From positions 1 through 22,511 of the forward strand of contig JAGVUS010000347.1 of assembly GCA_019136175.1 (NCBI GenBank): DNA of 22,511 nucleotides, given 5' to 3'. The position numbers and the translations under genes are program-made. The notes under the pieces were generated by a model. The model saw nothing but the letters and a program-made list of their open reading frames with translations. It ran no database searches and was not told the DNA's origin. Below, piece after piece: positions 17,463 through 22,511 of the stretch. Numbering within the stretch: the stretch's first letter is position 1; every line of letters starts with the position of its first letter. The DNA comes from Chloroflexota bacterium (GTDB taxonomy: Bacteria > Chloroflexota > Anaerolineae > Anaerolineales > Anaerolineaceae).

Positions 17463-18179
17463 TTAAGGGTTCTGTGGAAAAATGGGTTCGGGATTACCTA
17501 ATACTGGTATTGGGTGTGTGATCCAGGTATCAACCAGGGCAACAAGCGTGGCTGGGAGTTCCCGGATGTTCCAAATCAATAAGGATTTACGGCTGTATGA
17601 TCGTTGATCTGCCGCAACTCCGATGGTGTTAAGACCGAGGTTGTTACAGGTGATTAATGCCCGGGGGAGATGATATCTCTGGGTTACCAATATGGCTTCA
17701 GTAACTCCAAAGATATCTCTGGCTCGATAGCAAGTGTCATATGTTCTTCGACCAGCGTAATCAAGGACAATTGCCTCTGGCGGGATGCCCAGTTCAAGTG
17801 CATACTCATACATCGCACCGGGTTCGTTGTAATAAATAAATCGGTTATCCCCGCTGAACAATAATTTCTCCACAACACCATCATGATATAACCGGGCGGC
17901 AGTGGCGACACGGTCGCGTAACACTGGAGATGGGGTGCCATCCCGTTGTAAGCCAGCCCCAAAAACAATAGCCAATCTTCCTGGGGGAGTGCTTTCCAAA
18001 GAGTATATCCGGGGAACGGAATGAATTTCTGCAATCAGTTTGGGGATGCCCAGAACCAGGCTTGTCAATCCAATTCCGAACATAATGAAAAGTGCGATCA
18101 TATGGATAAATTTCTGTAAACCTGATCTGTGATTCTTTGTGCCAATTCTGCGCACTGGGTTAATTTTCTGTTTTTTCAA
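17463..18179 (-). CDS. SanA/ElyC-like DUF218 envelope protein
   Basis: This 238-residue protein has one N-terminal membrane helix (about 24-45) and an extracytoplasmic DUF218 domain from about residue 68. The conserved run includes AIVFGAGLQRDG, SPVLRDRVATAARLYHDG, KLLFSGDN, NEPGAMYEYALELGIP, VLDYAGRRTYDTCYRA and ILVTQRYHLPRAL. The match to SanA, the E. coli protein linked to vancomycin exclusion at high temperature, is strong across the domain. The family's chemistry is not settled, but a role in cell-envelope polysaccharide or lipid-carrier handling is commonly proposed. The start is a TTG 2 bases after the stop of the preceding lipoprotein gene, with GGCAGG just upstream, which implies translational coupling. 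An in-frame GTG at codon 9 is an alternative start. Confidence 0.85.
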   Translation of the reverse strand: MKKQKINPVRRIGTKNHRSGLQKFIHMIALFIMFGIGLTSLVLGIPKLIAEIHSVPRIYSLESTPPGRLAIVFGAGLQRDGTPSPVLRDRVATAARLYHDGVVEKLLFSGDNRFIYYNEPGAMYEYALELGIPPEAIVLDYAGRRTYDTCYRARDIFGVTEAILVTQRYHLPRALITCNNLGLNTIGVAADQRSYSRKSLLIWNIRELPATLVALVDTWITHPIPVLGNPEPIFPQNP

Positions 18180-18181
18180 AA

Positions 18182-19228
18182 TTACCTGCCAGGAATGGTT
18201 GAATAATCCAGGTCTAAAAACTGAAGAGTGTTACGTAAAGGATCATAAATGGAATCGTCAACCACGCGCATATCCTGAATATCATAATCAAGGATTGAGG
18301 TTAACAGTGCCTTTCCCTCATCTGCCTTGATCAAATCGAGGAAACCATTATTAAGGGCTTGTACGGTATCATTATCCAGCAGGGAAGCATATGACAAATT
18401 CAGATTGGGAATGACACCATCGCTTTTCCATATGACGATTACTCGATCCATGGCATCGGGCAGGTCATCCAGAATGGAAGGAGATGTTCGCGGGTCACCA
18501 CTGATGGCAAATGTAACCGCAAAGTCACATATTTCCTTGATATATAATGCTCGTATGGTTGCAGGGCTTGATACAACGAAAGCCGGCTCTTTGACAATCA
18601 CATTGTTTTCAGCTAACAAAGCGGCGGGGTAAATATAGCCTGCCAGTGACTTGGTGTCGATCCAACATGGACGGCGATCCTGGAATTGAGCAAGCGCAAC
18701 ATCGGCATTACCGGTTGTCTGGTTGCTTGCCGGGTCATAATAGGCAACAAAACCACTCTCAATATTTGCCAAAAATTGAACGCCGTAGTAATAAACGCCA
18801 AAATGATTGGTGAGCATGGCAACCCTGGCAATCCCCAAATCATGAGCGTGCAGATAGGTAAGAGGGGGCAACCAGGTGATATGAACAAGCCCGGTTTGCA
18901 GGTCATTCAACAAATTTTCCCACGTATCATATTGCTGAAAAACAAAATGAAATTGGGTCAGGGATTCGAGAGAATCCACCAATTGTTGTTGGGGCTGGTC
19001 CCCCGAAGATGGAAGTTCTTCAATTACAGCCCCAATCACCAGGGGGTGATTGGCTGATCCTAATGGCTCTGGTGTTGGAGTGAGGGTTGGGCCGGGGGTC
19101 ACCGTGGGGGTGGGTGAACTGGTAATTACCAATTGACTGCCTGGTTTTGTGCAGGCAGATAGAGTTAAAAGGAATGCCACACAGATTATAATGAACGTTG
19201 TATGAGAATTCTTCCTTGAGCTATGCAT
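18182..19228 (-). CDS. PhnD-like substrate-binding lipoprotein
   Basis: This protein of about 348 residues starts with a lipoprotein signal peptide: basic MHSSRKN, a hydrophobic core, and the lipobox LSAC with acylated C26. A TPTPTVTPGPTLTPTPEP linker follows. The body resembles the PhnD/SsuA/transferrin-like periplasmic binding family (PF12974): PLVIGAVIEE, LLNDLQTGLVHITWLPPLTYLHA, then a second lobe. No ABC permease or ATPase genes accompany it, so it may be an orphan receptor and not a transporter component. The frame is open up to a TTG at 19249, but ATG 19228 is preferred because the signal peptide then has normal length. It is the first gene of the minus-strand run. The ligand is unknown; phosphonate binding should not be assumed. 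Confidence 0.8.
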   Translation of the reverse strand: MHSSRKNSHTTFIIICVAFLLTLSACTKPGSQLVITSSPTPTVTPGPTLTPTPEPLGSANHPLVIGAVIEELPSSGDQPQQQLVDSLESLTQFHFVFQQYDTWENLLNDLQTGLVHITWLPPLTYLHAHDLGIARVAMLTNHFGVYYYGVQFLANIESGFVAYYDPASNQTTGNADVALAQFQDRRPCWIDTKSLAGYIYPAALLAENNVIVKEPAFVVSSPATIRALYIKEICDFAVTFAISGDPRTSPSILDDLPDAMDRVIVIWKSDGVIPNLNLSYASLLDNDTVQALNNGFLDLIKADEGKALLTSILDYDIQDMRVVDDSIYDPLRNTLQFLDLDYSTIPGR

Positions 19229-19284
19229 TCGTCCATTCTTTCGGTACAATAAAAATTACACAGGTGGAAGGATAACCTTGCTGC

Positions 19285-19290
19285 ATTATA
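19285..19290 (-). promoter_or_regulatory. Candidate -10 element for the minus-strand four-gene run
   Basis: The minus strand reads TATAAT here (ATTATA on plus). Transcription would start near 19278, about 50 bases before the lipoprotein ATG. The -35 region is weak (no close TTGACA), so the call rests on the -10 and its position in the divergent intergenic gap. Confidence 0.4.
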
Positions 19291-19330
19291 CCCGATTCAT
19301 GCGAAGCCTAAATGGGCGGGAGGAGTGACC

Positions 19331-20017
19331 GTGGAAACAAGAAAACCTGGAATTGGAATTGGAGGTGTCTTGGGGATCCTGGCGATCGTCCTGATCCTGT
19401 TTTTTGCTGGAATTTTTCTGATTGTACGGGAGACTACAAATGCCATCCTGAGTCCTGTCAGGGAGGCGAACAGTGAGCTTAAAACTCAAGTGTCTGAATT
19501 TCTGCATCCAACCCCAACGGTTTTGCCGGACCCAATAACCATTATCCACGAGGTGCGATCCCTGGCGCGGCTGGAAACAATTCAATATTCGGTCGAAAAA
19601 GTCATTACTGCAGAAGTGGGGCAGGGGCAATTATCTTTCCTGTTTGGAGATCGATTGTTGTTTGTGGCTCACGGTGTTGTTATTGCCGGGGTGGATTTGA
19701 ATAAGATGACCAGCACGGATGTCTGGTTGGAGGGAGAAACCTTATATATCAAAACGCCAGATCCGGAAGTGTTTATTGCCACCCTGGATAATGACAAGTC
19801 CTATGTATTTGACCGGGAGACGGGAATTCTCACCAAGGGCTATACAGCCCTGGAAACCCAAGCTCGTATCGTTGCCGAAAACGAGATCCTGAAGGCTGCC
19901 ATGGAGGATGGGATTTTGGACCTTGCCCGGCAGAATGCAAACGCATACCTGGAACGGCTTTTGAAGGGTTTGGGTTACCAGGTGATCATTTTCATTGAAG
20001 CGACTCCAACACCATAG
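19331..20017 (+). CDS. DUF4230 family membrane-anchored protein
   Basis: This protein of about 228 residues has one N-terminal membrane helix (about 14-33) and an extracytoplasmic DUF4230 domain. The family pattern is visible in HEVRSLARLETIQYSVEKVI, LLFVAHGVVIAGVDLNKM, and TLYIKTPDPEVFIATLDNDKS. Most of the domain is followed by a helical C-terminus rich in Ala and Glu. Function is not established. GTG 19331 is chosen because AGGAG at 19321-19325 is well spaced for it; an in-frame GTG at 19325 overlaps that site. It is divergent from the PhnD-like lipoprotein gene, so the two may share regulation, and it has its own terminator, so it appears monocistronic. Confidence 0.82.
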   Translation: METRKPGIGIGGVLGILAIVLILFFAGIFLIVRETTNAILSPVREANSELKTQVSEFLHPTPTVLPDPITIIHEVRSLARLETIQYSVEKVITAEVGQGQLSFLFGDRLLFVAHGVVIAGVDLNKMTSTDVWLEGETLYIKTPDPEVFIATLDNDKSYVFDRETGILTKGYTALETQARIVAENEILKAAMEDGILDLARQNANAYLERLLKGLGYQVIIFIEATPTP

Positions 20018-20047
20018 GAGAACATCCTCACATTAATGGTGTTTTGT
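20008..20047 (+). terminator. Rho-independent terminator overlapping the DUF4230 stop codon
   Basis: Arms AACACCAT (20008-20015) and ATGGTGTT (20036-20043) form an 8-bp stem, with an inner AGGA/TCCT pairing (20016-20019 with 20025-20028), followed by TTGTTG. The left arm includes the first base of the TAG stop codon. Confidence 0.6.
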
Positions 20048-20100
20048 TGAAAGAAAATCGAAGAGCATTTATGAAAGCAGTTTTAGTAGCATGATTTTTC

Positions 20101-20128
20101 TTGACAAAATCCCTCAATAGATTACAAT
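20101..20128 (+). promoter_or_regulatory. Strong sigma-70-type promoter of the sugar ABC transporter operon
   Basis: TTGACA at 20101-20106 and TACAAT at 20123-20128 are separated by 16 bases. A start near 20135 leaves a leader of about 145 bases before the binding-protein ATG. The -10 element lies inside the left arm of the palindrome at 20120-20144. Confidence 0.8.
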
Positions 20129-20144
20129 GTAATTTATTGTAATC
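20120..20144. promoter_or_regulatory. Palindromic operator overlapping the -10 element
   Basis: Arms GATTACAAT (20120-20128) and ATTGTAATC (20136-20144) are perfect 9-base inverted repeats with a 7-base spacer. The position over the -10 and the start site is the classic place for a repressor such as a LacI- or GntR-type sugar regulator. No regulator gene is in the window, so the cognate protein is unknown. Confidence 0.65.
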
Positions 20145-20154
20145 GGATATTTTT

Positions 20155-20279
20155 ATGCCTATTCTTGTTTCAAGGAGGTGGTTGGGGAAATCAATGCAAT
20201 GTCCGAAGAAATTTCTTTTTTGAGAAGGTTCCCGCGTCCAAGCGGACCGATGTATCCATATATTTCATAGGAGGAAGAG
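20155..20279 (+). other. Long leader with a full Shine-Dalgarno and possible short reading frames
   Basis: The leader contains AAGGAGGTG (20172-20180), a full anti-16S match, far from the real start at 20280, which has its own GGAGGA (20270-20275). Short frames around it are 20155-20223 (22 residues) and 20199-20270 (23 residues, ending 9 bases before the binding-protein ATG). Neither is well spaced from AAGGAGGTG, so a leader peptide is only a possibility. A small GTCC/GGAC hairpin lies near 20237-20248. Confidence 0.3.
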
Positions 20280-21503
20280 ATGTCCAAAAAGTTATTGACT
20301 GTGATCAGTGTTGTACTGATCCTCACCTTCGTGCTCGCGGCCTGCACACCCAAGCCCGATCTGTCGAAGGAAGTGACCATTAAGGTCTGGCACCAGTGGG
20401 ATGGCAAGTACCTCGAAGCCATTACCCAGGCGTTCAATGATTACACCGCCGCTCACCCGAATGTAAAATTTGATCTTTCCAAACCCGAGGATGTTGCCAA
20501 TGCATTGAATGTGGCAATCCCGGCTGGCGAAGGTCCCGATATCATTGGTTGGGCAAATGACCAAATTGGTCAACAGGCGATCAAGGGTAATATTGTTGCA
20601 TTGAACGATTACGGCATTACCGAAGATTTCATTAAGAAAACTTACGAACCGGCTGCCGTCAATGGCGTTATGTATAAAGACAAGATCTGGGCTCTTCCTG
20701 AAAGCCAGGAAGGTATTGCTTTGATCTACAATAAGGATCTGGTCACCTCAGAATACCTGCCCACCGACCCCCTAAACTTTGATGACCTGCTTGCCAAGGC
20801 ACAGAAGTTCCAGGCGGATAAGGGTGCGGTCCTGGTGTGCAACCAGGCATTTGGCGGAAATGATGCCTATCACATGTCGCCAATCTTCTTCGGTTTTGGT
20901 GTCCCCAGCTATATTGATGAAGAAGGTGTTGCCTACCTGAACACTCCGGAAGCTGTCAAGGCAGCTGAATGGCTCCTCAAGTTCAAGGATGTTTCCCTGA
21001 CTGAGAACAGCTATGATATCTGCTTTGCTGGTCTTAAGGAAGGCAAGGTTGGCATGTGGTGGACTGGACCGTGGGCTGTTGCTGGTATTGAAGAATCCGG
21101 CATCAACTACGGAATTCTGCCTTTTGGTCGTCCGTTTGTTGGTATCAAGACCCTCATGATGACCAAGAATGCTGTGGATCGCGAAAATCAGGACATTGTG
21201 ATTGATGTCATGAAATACTTCACCGGTGCGGAAGCATCCAAGAAGATTGCCCTGGTCAACAAGACCATTCCCGCCAATACTGCTGCGTTGAAGGACCCCG
21301 AAGTCCAGGCACTCACAGCAGTTGTTGGTTTTGGCGCTGCGTTGAACCTTGGTGTTCCAATGTCTCCATCAATCTACTCGTCAGCCCAGTGGGATCCGGT
21401 AGGCAAAGCCAGCCAGGCTATCTGGCAGGGTGCTGCTGCTCCGGCTGAAGCCATGGCTGCTGCTCAAAAAGCTGCTGATGATGCAGTTTCCCAGATGAAA
21501 TAA
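20280..21503 (+). CDS. Sugar ABC transporter substrate-binding lipoprotein (MalE-like)
   Basis: This 407-residue protein is the extracytoplasmic receptor of a carbohydrate ABC importer. The signal peptide ends in the lipobox LAAC with acylated C22. The body is a family 1 solute-binding protein: TIKVWHQWDGKYLEAITQAF, GEGPDIIGWANDQIG, the maltose-binding-like ALPESQEGIALIYNKDL, and KVGMWWTGPWAVAGI. It aligns best with maltose/maltodextrin-binding proteins, so a malto-oligosaccharide or similar ligand is inferred. Codon choice is more C-ending and uniform than in neighbouring genes, in line with very high expression. The ATG follows GGAGGA at ideal spacing. The permease gene follows after a strong hairpin. 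Confidence 0.92.
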   Translation: MSKKLLTVISVVLILTFVLAACTPKPDLSKEVTIKVWHQWDGKYLEAITQAFNDYTAAHPNVKFDLSKPEDVANALNVAIPAGEGPDIIGWANDQIGQQAIKGNIVALNDYGITEDFIKKTYEPAAVNGVMYKDKIWALPESQEGIALIYNKDLVTSEYLPTDPLNFDDLLAKAQKFQADKGAVLVCNQAFGGNDAYHMSPIFFGFGVPSYIDEEGVAYLNTPEAVKAAEWLLKFKDVSLTENSYDICFAGLKEGKVGMWWTGPWAVAGIEESGINYGILPFGRPFVGIKTLMMTKNAVDRENQDIVIDVMKYFTGAEASKKIALVNKTIPANTAALKDPEVQALTAVVGFGAALNLGVPMSPSIYSSAQWDPVGKASQAIWQGAAAPAEAMAAAQKAADDAVSQMK

Positions 21504-21513
21504 TCGTGGGATT

Positions 21514-21547
21514 AATGGCTGGGAGAGTCAATACTCTCCCAGCCATT
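21514..21547 (+). terminator. 15-bp perfect hairpin between binding-protein and permease genes
   Basis: Arms 21514-21528 (AATGGCTGGGAGAGT) and 21533-21547 are perfectly complementary around the 4-base loop CAAT. The following CTTAATTTAAT is only partly T-rich, so it may be a leaky terminator or an mRNA-stabilising barrier that keeps binding-protein message above permease message, as known for malE-malF type operons. Confidence 0.8.
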
Positions 21548-21576
21548 CTTAATTTAATATTTGAGAGGAGGGAAGG

Positions 21577-22511
21577 ATGTCAGTTTGGAGTGGAAAGAAA
21601 CGAGCATTAACCGTCCTGCTATTCCTTTTACCAACCATCATAGCAATTCTCATTTTCAATATTTACCCAACCATCCTCAACATCTATATATCGTTTACGA
21701 ACCGAAACAAATTTCGTCCCAATCCGGATTGCGAGGTTGGTTTGACGGGTGTTTTGGATCCGCTCTGTTGGCCGGCATTTAAAGACAAAGCGCCTGTTGG
21801 ATTGGGGGATCCGTATCGGCTTGCCGACCCATTGCTGAAAAATTATGGCGACCTCCTCGGAACCCTGTTCACGGCAGAGTCTTTGATATCCCTTGTGAAG
21901 GTATTGGTATGTTTTGTTCCTCTCCTGGTTGCCAATTGGTTAAATAAGCGATTTTCCAAAGAAGCCACCCCGCCAATATCCTCCACATGGATATGGATTA
22001 TTGCTGTAATTCTATGTGTTTTCCTGGGGTTAATTGTCAACTTTGGGAATTCCTTGAATACCCTGATGGAAACGGGCGATTTCATCGTAGTGGTTTTTCG
22101 CACGATCCTCTTTGTTCTTGTTCGGGTTCCTTTGACATTTCTGATTGGCTTGATCCTGGCGCTGGTTCTGAACAGCTCCAATCTGCCCGGTAGAACCTTC
22201 TTCCGTGTCATGCTTTTTATTCCTTGGGGTGCATCCGCAGTTGCCATCCTGATGTCTCTGGTGTGGCAATTTATGTTCCGGGAACAGGGTACGATCAACC
22301 AATTGTTGCTGGCATTATTCAATATCAAGGGGCAGGTTTGGCTGAATAAACCAGCTTCTGCATTCGGAGCGATTGTACTTGCGGATATCTGGTTCTCTTA
22401 CCCATTCTTTATGGTGTCCATCCTGGGAGCATTACAATCCATTCCGACAGAACTTTACGAGGCTGCGGATGTGGATGGCGCTTCCTGGTTCCAGCAGTTA
22501 ATGAACATTAC
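21577..22511 (+). CDS. Sugar ABC transporter permease (MalF-type), 5' part, cut by window end
   Basis: The frame opens at ATG 21577 behind GAGAGGAGGGAAGG and stays open to the window edge (311 codons). It starts with a cytosolic basic stretch and a membrane helix (LLFLLPTIIAILIFNIYPT). Then comes an outer segment with Cys52 and Cys64, followed by several more helices. The permease core shows LPGRTFFRVMLFIPWGASA and the EAA loop ELYEAADVDGASWFQQLMNI (conserved E295), which docks on the ATPase. The first part is longer than in a standard 290-residue permease and contains two additional hydrophobic segments before the core, as in MalF. It partners the preceding binding protein for sugar uptake. 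The second permease (MalG-type) would be expected just beyond the window. Confidence 0.9.
   Translation, partial: MSVWSGKKRALTVLLFLLPTIIAILIFNIYPTILNIYISFTNRNKFRPNPDCEVGLTGVLDPLCWPAFKDKAPVGLGDPYRLADPLLKNYGDLLGTLFTAESLISLVKVLVCFVPLLVANWLNKRFSKEATPPISSTWIWIIAVILCVFLGLIVNFGNSLNTLMETGDFIVVVFRTILFVLVRVPLTFLIGLILALVLNSSNLPGRTFFRVMLFIPWGASAVAILMSLVWQFMFREQGTINQLLLALFNIKGQVWLNKPASAFGAIVLADIWFSYPFFMVSILGALQSIPTELYEAADVDGASWFQQLMNI

Noticed and set aside
21843..22328. 161-codon minus-strand frame over the permease
   Set aside because: The plus strand encodes a clear MalF-type permease through the same region, and the minus frame has no family features.
1..22511. tRNA, rRNA, CRISPR array, insertion sequence or prophage
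   Set aside because: No cloverleaf, regular repeat-spacer pattern, transposase or phage-type gene was seen on either strand.

Overview
The window looks like a chromosomal segment of a Chloroflexota bacterium, probably class Anaerolineae. The signs are the paired DUF2298 ('Chlor_Arch_YYY') and GT-C-like membrane proteins, an RpoC with a long coiled-coil insertion near its N-terminus, lipoproteins with TPTPT linkers, and promoters of the extended -10 type (TGCTATAAT). This assignment rests on recognised families, not on a search.

Layout. (1) 1-5253, plus strand: a tight four-gene run of a DUF952 protein (3' end only), the DUF2298 multi-membrane protein, a GT-C-like membrane protein and cytidylate kinase (cmk), with gaps of 8-13 bases. 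(2) 5326-8646: a large membrane sensor histidine kinase (Cache-like sensor, HAMP, GAF, PAS, HisKA, HATPase) behind its own promoter. (3) 8677-12936: promoter, leader hairpin, rpoC and terminator. rpoC is broken: about 50 codons including half of the first zinc site are missing at 9016-9018 and the frame changes. The universally conserved NADFDGDQ catalytic motif reads NADFDCDQ. (4) 12957-15797: a GyrA/ParC-type topoisomerase subunit with a long basic tail. (5) 15808-19228, minus strand: a compact four-gene run, in transcription order a PhnD-like lipoprotein, a SanA/ElyC-like DUF218 protein, an HD-domain protein, and a TIM-barrel hydrolase-like protein fused to an NTF2/SnoaL-like domain that looks truncated. 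(6) 19331-20017: a DUF4230 membrane protein with its own terminator. (7) 20101-22511: a sugar ABC transporter operon with a strong promoter overlapped by a palindromic operator, a binding lipoprotein, a 15-bp hairpin and a MalF-type permease cut by the window end.

Most of the content is housekeeping (nucleotide metabolism, transcription, DNA topology, sugar uptake) interleaved with poorly characterised envelope genes. The observations most worth a second look are the two independent lesions in rpoC, which is normally essential, the unusual features of the GyrA-like protein, and the regulatory architecture of the sugar transporter operon. No mobile element, CRISPR array, tRNA or rRNA was seen, and no gene-free stretch exceeds 300 bases.
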